A stretch of 64,000 bases of DNA. Source: Janthinobacterium sp. 61. GTDB lineage: Bacteria; Pseudomonadota; Gammaproteobacteria; Burkholderiales; Burkholderiaceae_D. A model generated the notes under the pieces. The model was not told the DNA's origin, did not search any database, and worked only from the letters and a program-made list of their open reading frames with translations. The DNA lies in NCBI RefSeq assembly GCF_002846335.1, contig NZ_PJMQ01000001.1, positions 3,968,001 to 4,032,000 of the forward strand, given 5' to 3'. The position numbers and the translations under genes were made by a program. This document shows positions 18,929 through 27,723 of this stretch, one piece after another. Numbering within the stretch: position 1 is the stretch's first letter; each line of letters starts with the position of its first letter.

Positions 18929-19060
18929 ACACCTGACAAAACCTACTGCGCGTCGCGCTTTGCGGCCGGCGATGCTCACCGGCTCGGCGCCCCCGTACAG
19001 AGTACGGTTGCGCTTCTCGGCCACAAATCACTGCCGCTCGCTACGGTTTTGTCAGGCGTT
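18928..19060 (+). repeat. palindromic intergenic repeat, copy 2 of 3
   Basis: A 133-bp copy whose first base is the last base of the M48 gene stop codon. Terminal inverted repeats match at 15 of 16 positions (AACACCTGACAAAACC against AACGCCTGACAAAACC). The centre has a hairpin CCGTACAGAGTACGG and a 13-bp insertion relative to copies 1 and 3. Confidence 0.85.
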
Positions 19061-19164
19061 GCAAGTATGGATAGCACCGCTCTAACAGCACACTTTTCCA
19101 GTCAGCAAGATCTACAAATCACCGGTACACTCAGCAATATCAGTCTGACTTCACCGGAGTGCCC

Positions 19165-20775
19165 ATGCACCTAGTACCATTTCGCTACCTGACCTTCATT
19201 GCGACGGCCACCATCTTTGTCCTGTCCCTGTTTTACTATGACCATTACTGGCTGCCCCTGCTGGCCGGTGCACTGACCCTGGTCGGCTTCAGCGACCTGC
19301 TGCAAACGAAGCGCGCCCTGCGCCGCAATTACCCCATCCTCGCGCATTTCCGCTTTTTCTTCGAGAGCATCCGCCCCGAAATCCGCCAGTATTTCCTGGA
19401 GAGCGACAGCGAAGCGACGCCGTTCTCGCGCAGCCAGCGCAGCATCGTCTACCAGCGCGCCAAGGAGCAGACGGACAAGCGGCCATTCGGCACCCAGCTC
19501 GACGTGTACCAGACGGGCTACGAATGGATCAACCATTCCATCGCCCCCGCCAAGGTCACGGGCCACGATTTCCGCATCGAGATCGGCAACCACCCGGACT
19601 GCCCGCGCGACAAACCGTATTCGGCCAGCGTCTTCAATATTTCGGCGATGAGCTTTGGCGCCCTGTCGGCCAACGCCATCCTGGCCTTGAACGGCGGCGC
19701 GCGCAGCGGCGGCTTCATGCACGATACGGGCGAAGGCAGCATCAGCCCCTACCACCGCGAAAACGGCGGCGATCTGGTATGGGAAATCGGCTCCGGCTAT
19801 TTCGGCTGCCGCAACCAGGACGGCACGTTTTCGGAAGAACGCTTCATCGCCAACGCCAGCTCCGAGCAAGTGAAAATGATCGAGCTGAAAATGTCGCAGG
19901 GCGCCAAGCCGGGCCACGGCGGCGTGCTGCCCGGCCCGAAAGTGACCATCGAGATCGCCACCACGCGCGGCGTGATGGTGGGCGAGGATTGCGTCTCGCC
20001 GGCCGCGCACAGCGCCTTTTCCACGCCAATGGAAATGCTGCATTTCATCGACCGCCTGCGCACCCTGTCGGGCGGCAAGCCGACGGGCTTCAAGCTGGCC
20101 ATCGGCCATCCATGGGAGTTTTTCGCCATCGTCAAGGCCATGCTGGCAACGGGTATCACGCCCGACTTCATCGTCGTCGACGGCAGCGAAGGCGGCACGG
20201 GCGCGGCGCCCCTGGAATTTACGGACCATGTGGGCACGCCGCTGCAGGAAGCGCTGGTGCTCGTGCATAACACCCTGGTGGGCGCCAACCTGCGCGACAG
20301 GATCAAGATCGGCTGCTCGGGCAAGATCATCACGGCCTTCGACATCGCCCGATTGCTGGCACTGGGCGCCGACTGGTGCAATTCAGCGCGCGGCTTCATG
20401 TTCGCGCTGGGCTGCATCCAGTCGCAAAGCTGCCACACGGACCGCTGTCCCACGGGCGTGGCCACGCAAGACCCGCAGCGCCAGCGCGCACTGGTGGTGT
20501 CCGACAAGATCGCCCGCGTGGCGCACTTCCACCAGAACACCATGAAGGCGCTGGCCGAACTGATCGCCGCCGCCGGCCTCGCGCACCCGCAGGAACTGCG
20601 CCCGCATCATCTGGTGCGGCGCATCTCGCCGAACCAGGTGAAACTGGCTTCGGCCCTGCTGCCCTTCCTGGAAGCGGGACAATTGCTCGACCCGAGCCAG
20701 CTGCCGCAGCTGCCGCCCGTGTTCGGCCTGTACTGGCCCAAGGCCCAGGCGGTATCGTTCCAGCGCCTGGATTGA
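19165..20775 (+). CDS. FMN-binding glutamate synthase domain protein with N-terminal membrane helices
   Basis: A 536-aa protein. Two hydrophobic helices occupy residues 8-50, and the rest is the FMN/glutamate-synthase barrel with DTGEGSISPYHR, GAKPGHGGVLPG, DGSEGGTGAAP and GCSGKIITAFDIARL. A C-x5-C-x4-C cluster (CIQSQSCHTDRC) matches the [3Fe-4S] site of GltB. There is no glutaminase domain and no GltD partner, so ammonia-dependent or other FMN chemistry at the membrane is more likely than classic glutamate synthase; the substrate is unknown. The ATG at 19165 follows a GGAG site. Confidence 0.87.
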   Translation: MHLVPFRYLTFIATATIFVLSLFYYDHYWLPLLAGALTLVGFSDLLQTKRALRRNYPILAHFRFFFESIRPEIRQYFLESDSEATPFSRSQRSIVYQRAKEQTDKRPFGTQLDVYQTGYEWINHSIAPAKVTGHDFRIEIGNHPDCPRDKPYSASVFNISAMSFGALSANAILALNGGARSGGFMHDTGEGSISPYHRENGGDLVWEIGSGYFGCRNQDGTFSEERFIANASSEQVKMIELKMSQGAKPGHGGVLPGPKVTIEIATTRGVMVGEDCVSPAAHSAFSTPMEMLHFIDRLRTLSGGKPTGFKLAIGHPWEFFAIVKAMLATGITPDFIVVDGSEGGTGAAPLEFTDHVGTPLQEALVLVHNTLVGANLRDRIKIGCSGKIITAFDIARLLALGADWCNSARGFMFALGCIQSQSCHTDRCPTGVATQDPQRQRALVVSDKIARVAHFHQNTMKALAELIAAAGLAHPQELRPHHLVRRISPNQVKLASALLPFLEAGQLLDPSQLPQLPPVFGLYWPKAQAVSFQRLD

Positions 20776-20954
20776 GATGGCCGCTGCGCAAGTTGAGCAA
20801 TACCACTTAATAACCACTTGCGCAAAAACCTGAATCCAATACAATACCAAAACAAGCACAAAACAAGGCAGCTTTTCCGGTGACGGCCGCGCCGCGTCGC
20901 CACGGGCCACAATACGTCTGCCATCATCACAATGAATACCGGAGGAGTTGCAGC

Positions 20955-22496
20955 ATGGAACAGGGTTTGCGCGAAAAAGTAGGACAGTTATTCATGGTGG
21001 GCTTCGACGCCCTGCAGGCGGACGAGCACATCAAGACCTTGATACGCCAAAAAAAGGTGGGCGGCGTGATCCTGTTCCGCCGCAATGTGCACACGCCCGC
21101 GCAAGTGTCAGCCCTGTGCCGCGAACTGCAGGAAATCAACGCGGAAGTGTCCGACATTCCGCTGCTCATCTCCATCGACCAGGAAGGTGGCATGGTGATG
21201 CGCATCGAGCAGGGCGTCACGCCAATTCCCGCGGCCATGGCCTTTCAGGCGGCCGGCTCCATCGAGGATTGCGAACGCATGAACCGGATCAGCAGCGATG
21301 AAATGCGCCAGGTGGGCATCAACCTGCTGCTCGCCCCCGTGCTGGACGTGAACAACAACCGCAACAACCCCGTCATCGGCGTGCGCGCGTATGGCGAGGA
21401 TGCCGCCACCGTCATCGACTACGGCATGGCGGCCATGCGCGGCCAGCGCGCCAGCGGCGTGGCCGTCACTGCCAAGCATTTCCCCGGCCACGGCGACACA
21501 GCCATCGACACGCATTACGCCATGGCCCTGGTCCCGCATGACAAGGAACGCCTGCACGCCGTCGAACTGGCGCCCTTCCGCGCCGCCATTGCCGGCGGCG
21601 TAGACGCCATCATGACGGCGCACGTGGTCTTCCCCGCCTTCGAGGCCGACACCAGCGTGCCGGCCACACTGTCCAAAGGCGTGCTGACGGACCTGCTGCG
21701 CGGCGAGATGAAATACAAGGGCGTCGTCATCACCGACTGCCTGGAAATGGCGGCCATTGCCGACGGCATCGGCATCGCCCAGGGCGCCATCACCACCTTG
21801 CAGGCGGGGGCCGACATCGTCCTCATCTCGCACCGCGAAGCGCAGCAGACAGCCGCCATCGAGGCAGTCGTCGCCGCCGTGGAGCGCGGTGACATTCCCA
21901 TGGCCCGCATCGACGCAGCTTGTGCGCGCGTTCTTGAACTCAAGCGCAACCGCGCCGTGCGCGACTGGCGCTCGCGCCCCGTCGTCCCGCCTGCACTGAT
22001 GCAGCCGGCCGCCATGGCCCTGTCGCAGCTGCTGCAAAAGGCCGCCTTACGCGTGCAGGGCGAATACCGCGCGCTGGACGCCAGCTTGCCCGTGACCCTG
22101 CTGACGGTGGAAGTGCGTTCGCGCAGCGAAATCGATGAAGTGGCGCTGGGCCGCAACAAGGAAGCGCGCAGCTCCATGCTGCCGGCGCTGCTCGAAGCGG
22201 GCCTGGACGTACGCGAATATGCGCTGTCGGCCGAAGCGCTGGACGAAGAGGTCGATGCCGCGATCGCCTTTGCGCAAGGCGCGCAGCAGATCGTGCTGCA
22301 AACGTATAACGCCATGTTCGTCGACGGCCAGCGCCGCCTCGTCGAGGCCCTGCCGCAGGATAAGCTGTGGCTGGTGGCGGGCCGTTTGCCCTACGACCTG
22401 GACCTGGCGCCGCACGCGCAAGGTCGCCTTGCCGCCTTCGGCTGCCGCCCGGCCGCGCTGGTGCCCGTGGTGGAAAAGCTGGCGGGCAAGGCGTAA
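20955..22496 (+). CDS. glycoside hydrolase family 3, beta-N-acetylhexosaminidase (NagZ-like)
   Basis: A 513-aa enzyme without a signal peptide. KHFPGHG (174-180) with Asp185 and His187 is the NagZ catalytic dyad loop, and the nucleophile is Asp261 in VVITDCLEMAAI. The N-terminal barrel (1-340) is followed by a C-terminal domain of about 170 residues, longer than the roughly 340-aa proteobacterial NagZ and closer to the two-domain Gram-positive type. It likely cleaves GlcNAc from muropeptides or other GlcNAc glycosides. A perfect GGAGGAG site precedes the ATG. Its product could enter the AmgK-MurU route encoded 15 kb away (inference). Confidence 0.85.
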   Translation: MEQGLREKVGQLFMVGFDALQADEHIKTLIRQKKVGGVILFRRNVHTPAQVSALCRELQEINAEVSDIPLLISIDQEGGMVMRIEQGVTPIPAAMAFQAAGSIEDCERMNRISSDEMRQVGINLLLAPVLDVNNNRNNPVIGVRAYGEDAATVIDYGMAAMRGQRASGVAVTAKHFPGHGDTAIDTHYAMALVPHDKERLHAVELAPFRAAIAGGVDAIMTAHVVFPAFEADTSVPATLSKGVLTDLLRGEMKYKGVVITDCLEMAAIADGIGIAQGAITTLQAGADIVLISHREAQQTAAIEAVVAAVERGDIPMARIDAACARVLELKRNRAVRDWRSRPVVPPALMQPAAMALSQLLQKAALRVQGEYRALDASLPVTLLTVEVRSRSEIDEVALGRNKEARSSMLPALLEAGLDVREYALSAEALDEEVDAAIAFAQGAQQIVLQTYNAMFVDGQRRLVEALPQDKLWLVAGRLPYDLDLAPHAQGRLAAFGCRPAALVPVVEKLAGKA

Positions 22497-22515
22497 GACC
22501 ACGCCGCCCTCCTGC

Positions 22516-22547
22516 ACATGCCGGGCGTTACCCGGCATGTTCTATTC
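22516..22547 (+). terminator. hairpin terminator after the GH3 gene
   Basis: A perfect 10-bp stem (ACATGCCGGG/CCCGGCATGT) with a 5-base loop, followed by TTCTATT, in the convergent gap between the GH3 and SDR genes. The T-tract is interrupted. Confidence 0.6.
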
Positions 22548-23531
22548 TGCGTCGCAATCGAAGCGCACGCCCGTCATCTGCTCGCTCAGCGCCCATAGAT
22601 GGCGCGCCTGCGCAGGATCGACGGCCCAGCGCCGCACGCCCGGCCCCGTGCTGTCGCCAGGTGCCAGGGCGGCGATATCGCAATCCTCGCAATACACGCC
22701 TCCAATACCCTCGAGCTGCGCGCTGGTGGCGCACCAGACGGCCGTGGCTGCGCCCTGCGCCACATTCTTGAAACCCGATTGCGGCGGCGGATTCACCTGT
22801 CCGGCCTCATCGAGCGCGCCCACGCGGCGCAGGTCATCGAGGTCCAGGTGGCGCACCAGCGGCGTCAGGATGGCCCCCGGATGCAGCGAGAAGGCGCGCA
22901 CGCCGTGCGTCGCAGCGCGCCGGTCCAGTTCCACGGCAAACAGCGCATTGGCACTTTTCGACTGCGCATACGCGCGCCACTTGTCGTACGGCTGATGCAG
23001 GAAATGCGGGTCGTCCAGGTCCACGCCTGCCTGCCGGTGTCCCAGCGACGACACGCACACCACGCGTGCACCCTTCGCCCGCCTCAAGGCGGGCCACAAA
23101 CGCGCCGTCAGCTGGAAATGCCCCAGGTGATTCGTCGCGAACTGCGCCTCGTAGCCACGCGCATCGCGCAGCAGGGGCGTGGCCATGATGCCGGCGCCAT
23201 TCACCAGTACGTGCAGGGCGCGGCCGCTGGCAAGAAAGGCGGCGGAAAAGCGGTCGATGGCTTGCGGATCAAGCAGGTCGAGCGCGGCGACCTCCACGCC
23301 GGCCATGCCAATCAAGGCCGCTTGCGCCTGATGCGGATCGCGCGCCGGCACCAGTACGCGGGCGCCGGCGCCGGCCAGCACGCGCACCGTTTCCAGCCCC
23401 AGGCCCGACGCGCCGCCCGTGACGATGGCCTGCACGCCGGACAGGTCGCGGCCGGCCAGCGCCTCGGTGGCGGTCGTAGTGGCGTCGAAGCCGGAGTGCA
23501 GGGGAGTTTGTTTATTGTCGATGCTGCCCAT
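22542..23531 (-). CDS. short-chain dehydrogenase/reductase
   Basis: A 329-aa oxidoreductase. The cofactor loop TGGASGLGLETVRVL, NGAGIMATPLL (NNAG variant) and active-site YAQSK are present, so NAD(P)H-dependent carbonyl/alcohol chemistry is expected. The C-terminal 40 residues form a helical extension seen in WW-oxidoreductase/retinol dehydrogenase-like SDRs. The start at 23531 was chosen because the upstream extension has no SDR similarity and would cross the AraC-family promoter region. It is divergent from the AraC regulator 129 bp away, which probably controls it. Confidence 0.87.
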   Translation of the reverse strand: MGSIDNKQTPLHSGFDATTTATEALAGRDLSGVQAIVTGGASGLGLETVRVLAGAGARVLVPARDPHQAQAALIGMAGVEVAALDLLDPQAIDRFSAAFLASGRALHVLVNGAGIMATPLLRDARGYEAQFATNHLGHFQLTARLWPALRRAKGARVVCVSSLGHRQAGVDLDDPHFLHQPYDKWRAYAQSKSANALFAVELDRRAATHGVRAFSLHPGAILTPLVRHLDLDDLRRVGALDEAGQVNPPPQSGFKNVAQGAATAVWCATSAQLEGIGGVYCEDCDIAALAPGDSTGPGVRRWAVDPAQARHLWALSEQMTGVRFDCDAE

Positions 23532-23660
23532 GGGGTCTGCCTTTGCAAGTAGAGCCAGTCCGAATGGCTGGCGAGATGGACATTTTGCGCGCAAGGAACT
23601 GGACTGTGAATGGCGTAAAATCTGCAATACTATCGCCATCGTCCAGAACTGAACCCCACC

Positions 23661-24581
23661 ATGGATTTACTCTCCGATGTACTCTCGCTGCTTGATACGC
23701 GCAGTTCCTATTTTGCGGGCCTGAAGGCGGGTGGCGACTGGGCCATCGACTTTCCGCCGCCGGAGGGCATCAAGTTCAACGCCGTGATCGAAGGCGGCTG
23801 CTGGCTGACGGTCGCGGGCATCGACGCTCCCGTGCAGCTGCAAACGGGCGACTGCTTCCTGCTCGCGCCTGGGCGCGCGTTTACCCTGGCCAGTACACCC
23901 GGCTTGCCAGCCGCCTCGGCGCTGGAAGTGTACCGGCACGCGCCGCAGGGCGTGGCCCGCCACGGCGCGCCGGAACATGATTTTTTCCTTATCGGTGGAC
24001 GCTTCAGCTTTGGCGACGAAGCGACCATCCTGCTCGACTGCCTGCCCCCGCTGCTGCACCTGCGCGGCGATACGGACCAGGCCAGCGTGCTGCACTGGGC
24101 CTTGCAACGGCTGGCGCAGGAATTGCAGGCGACGGCGCCCGGTGCGGCGCTAATGACGCGCCACCTGGGCCACATGATGCTGCTGCAAATGCTTCGCCAG
24201 TACCTGGCAGCGCAGGCTTCGCATCCAGTGGGCTGGCTGTTCGCGCTGGCCGATCCCCGGCTGCGCGCCGCCATCGAGGCCATGCATGCGCAGCCGGCGC
24301 GGCGCTGGACCTTGCAGCAGCTGGCCGCCGTCGCGGGGCAGTCACGCTCGGCCTTTTCCCTGCACTTCAAGAATAGGGTGGGCGTGACGCCGCTCGACTA
24401 CCTGCTGCGCTGGCGCATGCGCCTTGCCACACGGCGCCTGAGGGACAATGCCGCGACAGTGACGTCGATTGCGCAGGCGCTGGGCTACGATTCGGACAGC
24501 GCCTTCAGCCACGCCTTCAAGCGCGTCATGGCCTGCTCGCCGCGCCAGTACCGGCTGCGTCACGCGGGCACGCAGGCGTAA
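23661..24581 (+). CDS. AraC-family transcriptional regulator
   Basis: A 306-aa regulator. An N-terminal cupin-like sensor domain covers residues 1-175 (QLQTGDCFLLAPGRAFTL) and the C-terminal 100 residues carry two helix-turn-helix motifs, the second containing VTSIAQALGYDSDSAFSHAF and SPRQYR. Such regulators paired divergently with an SDR gene usually activate it in response to the SDR substrate, unknown here. It is followed immediately by a strong terminator. Confidence 0.9.
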   Translation: MDLLSDVLSLLDTRSSYFAGLKAGGDWAIDFPPPEGIKFNAVIEGGCWLTVAGIDAPVQLQTGDCFLLAPGRAFTLASTPGLPAASALEVYRHAPQGVARHGAPEHDFFLIGGRFSFGDEATILLDCLPPLLHLRGDTDQASVLHWALQRLAQELQATAPGAALMTRHLGHMMLLQMLRQYLAAQASHPVGWLFALADPRLRAAIEAMHAQPARRWTLQQLAAVAGQSRSAFSLHFKNRVGVTPLDYLLRWRMRLATRRLRDNAATVTSIAQALGYDSDSAFSHAFKRVMACSPRQYRLRHAGTQA

Positions 24582-24607
24582 AAAAACCCGCAGCAGCGGG
24601 TTTTTTT
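24580..24607. terminator. bidirectional intrinsic terminator
   Basis: Stem CCCGC/GCGGG with an AGCA loop, flanked by seven A on the left and seven T on the right, so it can stop the AraC gene on the plus strand and the small membrane gene from the minus strand. Confidence 0.88.
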
Positions 24608-24611
24608 ACGT

Positions 24612-24773
24612 TCAGGGCCGCGTGACGGGCGGCAAAGCGGCCACCGCCAGCAAGGCAAACGGCCCGAGGAAGAGGCCGATGCAGAACCAGGCGCCGCCAT
24701 TGCGCCCACGCCGGCTGGCCAGCAGCCAGGAGGCGATCGCAAACAAAAACATGAAGATCAACAGTATCGCCAT
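24612..24773 (-). CDS. small hydrophobic membrane protein, 53 aa
   Basis: A 53-codon frame starting MAILLIFMFLFAIASWLLAS, a basic/glycine turn RRGRNGG, then a second helix AWFCIGLFLGPFALLAVAAL and PPVTRP. It has the layout of two-helix hairpin proteins with a conserved F-x-G-x-x-x-GP turn. A good AAGGAG ribosome-binding site lies 7 bp before the ATG and a terminator sits just after the stop. It is 64 bp downstream of the feoB-linked Cys-rich gene on the same strand, so it may be the last gene of the feo operon. Function is unknown. Confidence 0.75.
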   Translation of the reverse strand: MAILLIFMFLFAIASWLLASRRGRNGGAWFCIGLFLGPFALLAVAALPPVTRP

Positions 24774-24837
24774 TGCCACTCCTTGCCATGCGGAAACCCC
24801 AGTGTAGCCGACGGGCGGGCCCGTGCCTAGACGTACA

Positions 24838-25119
24838 TCAGTCCTGGCGCTGCACCTGCATCAGGATCACGCGCTTGCTGCTGCCATCGGCCGGCGGCGT
24901 GGCGGATGGCGGCGGTGGGCTGTCGCAGGAGCCGCAGGAACCGCAGCCACTGCCGCAGCCCGGCGCCACCTTGAAAAAGGTCGACATCTTCGCCTCATCG
25001 AGGCCGCAGCGCACCAGGCCACGCACGATGGCGCGGCGCACGCCCGCCGGCAGGTACTTGGTCGAAAAATGCAGCAGCGCGGCTGCGACGATCAGGGCGA
25101 CGATAATGGTTTGCCACAT
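24838..25119 (-). CDS. Cys-rich FeoB-associated membrane peptide
   Basis: A 93-aa protein. One N-terminal helix (TIIVALIVAAALLHF) anchors it, followed by a basic region and a cysteine cluster CGSGCGSCGSC near residue 55, then a Pro/Ser-rich tail. It begins 9 bp after feoB. Small Cys-rich membrane proteins after feoB are common and often fill the place of FeoC; they may hand iron to or sense iron/redox state at FeoB. It is not similar to the winged-helix FeoC of enterobacteria. The function is inferred from position. Confidence 0.75.
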   Translation of the reverse strand: MWQTIIVALIVAAALLHFSTKYLPAGVRRAIVRGLVRCGLDEAKMSTFFKVAPGCGSGCGSCGSCDSPPPPSATPPADGSSKRVILMQVQRQD

Positions 25120-25128
25120 GGTGTACTC

Positions 25129-27030
25129 CTAAGCGCCCAGCATCAGAGCGACGCGGTACGTGATGAACGAGGCTGCGTAGGCCAGGGCGAACATATAGCC
25201 GGCCATCAGCAGCGGATAGCGCCAGCCTCCCGTTTCGCGTTTCACCACGGAGAGGGTCGACAGGCACTGCGGCGCGAACACATACCAGGCCAGCAAGGAC
25301 AGCGCGGTGGCCATTGACCAGGAATGGGCGATCAGCGGTTCCAGGGTGGAGGCCAGCGCGTCGCCCGTTTGCGACAGCGCGTACACGGTGCCCAGGGCGC
25401 CGACGGCCACTTCGCGCGCCGCCATGCCTGGCACCAGCGCGATGCAGATTTGCCAATTGAAACCGATGGGCGCGAAGATCACTTCCAGGCCGCGGCCCAG
25501 GATGCCGGCCAGGCTGTAATAGATCGGCGGATGGATCGCGTTGTCCGGCGCGCCGGGGAAGGTGCTGAGGAACCACAGGATAATCATCAGGCTCAGGATG
25601 ATGGTACCGACGCGCGTCAGGAAGATCTTCGCGCGCTCCCACAGGCTGACGGCCAGGTTGCGCAGATGGGGCCAGTGGTAGGCTGGAAGTTCCAGCATCA
25701 GCGGCTGGTTGCCGCGCACGCCCATGCCGCGCTTCATGACCCAGGCCACGGCCATGGCCGAGATGATGCCGGCGAAGTACAGGACAAACAGCACCAGGCC
25801 TTGCAGGCTCAGATAACCCCACACCTGGCGCTGCGGGATGAAGGCGGCGATGATCAGCGCATATACGGGCAGGCGCGCCGAACACGTCATCAGCGGGGCG
25901 ATCATGATGGTGACCAGGCGGTCGCGCGGGTTCTGGATGGTGCGCGCCGCCATCACGCCGGGAATGGCGCAGGCAAAGCTCGACAACAGCGGGATGAAGG
26001 CACGGCCCGACAGGCCCACGCCGCCCATCAGGCGGTCCAGCAGGAAGGCCGCGCGCGGCAGGTAGCCGCAGTCTTCCAGGCTCAGGATAAAGAAGAACAG
26101 GATCAGGATCTGCGGCAGGAATACCAGCACGCTGCCGACGCCGCCGATGATGCCTTCCACCAGCAAGCTTTTCAGGTGGCCATCGGGCATGTTCGCCGTC
26201 AGCAAGGCACCCAGGTGGCCCACGCCATCGGTGATCATTTCCATCGGCGTGGCAGCCCAGGCAAACACTGCCTGGAAGATCAGGAACATCAGCGCGGCCA
26301 GGATGAGGGGGCCGAACACGGGGTGCAGCACCACATCGTCGATTTTTTCCGTCAGGTTGCCCGTGTCGCTGGTGTTATTGCTGACGGCTGCCAGGATGCG
26401 GCGCACTTCGCGCTGGGTTTCTTCGACGCTGACGGCATCGATGGCCGCCAGCGGTTTTGCGTCCACGACCGGCAGCGGCAGCATGGCGTCAATGGCGTTC
26501 AACAGGGCTTTTTCGCCGTCGTGCTGCACCGCGACGGTTTCCACCACGGGCATGCCCAGTTCTAGCGACAGCTTGGCCGTATCGATGAGCATGCCGCGCT
26601 TGCGCGCCACGTCCGTCATGTTCAGGGCCAGCAGCATGGGCAAGCCCAGGCGCTTGACTTCCAGCACCAGGCGCAAGTTCAGGCGTAAATTGGTGGCGTC
26701 GACCACGCAGATGATGGCGTCCGGGCGCGGGTCGCCCTTGCGCAATCCCCCCACCACGTCGCGCGTGATGGCTTCATCGGGCGTGGTGGCGGACAGGCTG
26801 TAGGCGCCCGGCAAATCGAGCAGGCGCACGGGCGTGCCGGCGGGCGAAGTGAAATGGCCTTCCTTGCGCTCGATGGTCACGCCGGCGTAGTTCGCCACTT
26901 TCTGGCGCGCACCCGTCAAACGGTTGAAAAGGGCGGTCTTGCCGCAATTCGGGTTGCCCAGCAAGGCAATTTGTGGCTGATGCGGCGCTTTGTGCGCGCC
27001 CGCATCGACGATAGTTTCGACAGCACCCAT
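25129..27030 (-). CDS. feoB: ferrous iron transporter FeoB
   Basis: A 633-aa inner-membrane Fe(II) transporter. The N-terminal G domain has the P-loop GNPNCGKT (25-32), DLPGAYSL (G3) and NMTD (G4), followed by a helical spacer and about eight membrane segments with two gate domains. The Cys in CSARLPVYALI of the first gate, important in other FeoB proteins, is present. It is shorter than the 773-aa E. coli protein mainly at the C-terminus. It follows feoA by 2 bp and is followed by the Cys-rich peptide gene. Confidence 0.95.
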   Translation of the reverse strand: MGAVETIVDAGAHKAPHQPQIALLGNPNCGKTALFNRLTGARQKVANYAGVTIERKEGHFTSPAGTPVRLLDLPGAYSLSATTPDEAITRDVVGGLRKGDPRPDAIICVVDATNLRLNLRLVLEVKRLGLPMLLALNMTDVARKRGMLIDTAKLSLELGMPVVETVAVQHDGEKALLNAIDAMLPLPVVDAKPLAAIDAVSVEETQREVRRILAAVSNNTSDTGNLTEKIDDVVLHPVFGPLILAALMFLIFQAVFAWAATPMEMITDGVGHLGALLTANMPDGHLKSLLVEGIIGGVGSVLVFLPQILILFFFILSLEDCGYLPRAAFLLDRLMGGVGLSGRAFIPLLSSFACAIPGVMAARTIQNPRDRLVTIMIAPLMTCSARLPVYALIIAAFIPQRQVWGYLSLQGLVLFVLYFAGIISAMAVAWVMKRGMGVRGNQPLMLELPAYHWPHLRNLAVSLWERAKIFLTRVGTIILSLMIILWFLSTFPGAPDNAIHPPIYYSLAGILGRGLEVIFAPIGFNWQICIALVPGMAAREVAVGALGTVYALSQTGDALASTLEPLIAHSWSMATALSLLAWYVFAPQCLSTLSVVKRETGGWRYPLLMAGYMFALAYAASFITYRVALMLGA

Positions 27031-27032
27031 GG

Positions 27033-27317
27033 TTATTCCGGTTGAAGCAGCGGTTGAATCGTGATCAGCGCCGCTTCGAAGCGGCGCAGTGCGAACGTGG
27101 CATTGCCGACCTTGATGGCCAGCGGGTCGCCGCCGGGCATGCCGCGCTTGAGCATGCGGAGTCGTTCGCCAGGAACGAATCCCAGCTCCATCAACCGGCG
27201 GGCGAGATCGACGCCGTCTTCCGTCTGTCCTGCCGCGTGGGGCGTGATATGCAACACCGTGCCGCTCTGGCCGACTGCCAGCGCGTCGAGCGTCATCAGG
27301 GGTGGAACTAGTGTCAT
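27033..27317 (-). CDS. feoA: ferrous iron transport protein A
   Basis: A 94-aa SH3-like protein of the FeoA family: LDALAVGQSGTVLHI, then RRLMELGFVPGERLRMLKRG and LAIKVGNATFALRR, all typical. FeoA acts on the cytoplasmic side of FeoB. The ATG at 27317 was chosen; a TTG two codons earlier is also in frame. It is the first gene of feoA-feoB-Cys-rich. A Fur-box-like sequence lies about 165 bp upstream. Confidence 0.92.
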   Translation of the reverse strand: MTLVPPLMTLDALAVGQSGTVLHITPHAAGQTEDGVDLARRLMELGFVPGERLRMLKRGMPGGDPLAIKVGNATFALRRFEAALITIQPLLQPE

Positions 27318-27481
27318 GAGCAAATTCCGTTCAAATTAAGAACACCGGGGACAGACTGCTGCGCGCGGCGCATGCCCTGGGTGTTGTGAGGTAAAACGCA
27401 ACTGTTGCGCATTACCGACAAGCGGCCTTTCAAACTGTCCAGACGGCGACCGTCCGAGACAATACCAGCATTATAAACATG

Positions 27482-27500
27482 AATGCGAATTGTTTTTATT
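27482..27500. promoter_or_regulatory. Fur-box-like site, feo side
   Basis: AATGCGAATTGTTTTTATT fits the 9-1-9 Fur pattern AATGAGAAT-N-ATTCTCATT at 15 of 19 positions. Its distance to feoA (about 165 bp) implies a long leader or additional sites. Confidence 0.5.
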
Positions 27501-27639
27501 TGGCCCGGAGAGTGGCCCCTGTCAAGGGCTGCGCCATGCGCGCGAAGCGCATATCAAGCTGCCGCGCCGAGCCGCCAAGCGCCGCACACTTGATCAAAAT
27601 CGCTTGCATTGTCCTGCACTTTGCGCGACAATGAAACGT

Positions 27640-27658
27640 AATGATAATGATTCTCATT
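27640..27658. promoter_or_regulatory. Fur box upstream of bfd-tonB
   Basis: AATGATAATGATTCTCATT is an almost perfect 9-1-9 inverted repeat (8 of 9 pairs) and matches 15 of 19 bases of GATAATGATAATCATTATC in the overlapping phase. It is 65 bp before the bfd start, so Fur-Fe repression of bfd and tonB is expected. Confidence 0.8.
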
Positions 27659-27723
27659 AAAACACTAGCAACAATGCTTCAGGGTACTAGTGTCTATTCA
27701 TCATCCAGCCAGAAGGTGTATCA

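Larger units (their letters stand above)
27318..27723. other. divergent intergenic region feoA / bfd
   Basis: 406 bp without a gene. It holds two Fur-box-like sequences (27482-27500 and 27640-27658) and presumably the feo and bfd-tonB promoters. Confidence 0.7.

Noticed and set aside
16250..19024. Open frame of 924 codons on the minus strand, antisense to the DUF898 and M48 genes
   Set aside because: It crosses the well-supported DUF898, M48 and part of the GST genes in the opposite strand, is rich in His/Gln/Arg as expected from a shadow frame in GC-rich DNA, and shows no domain.
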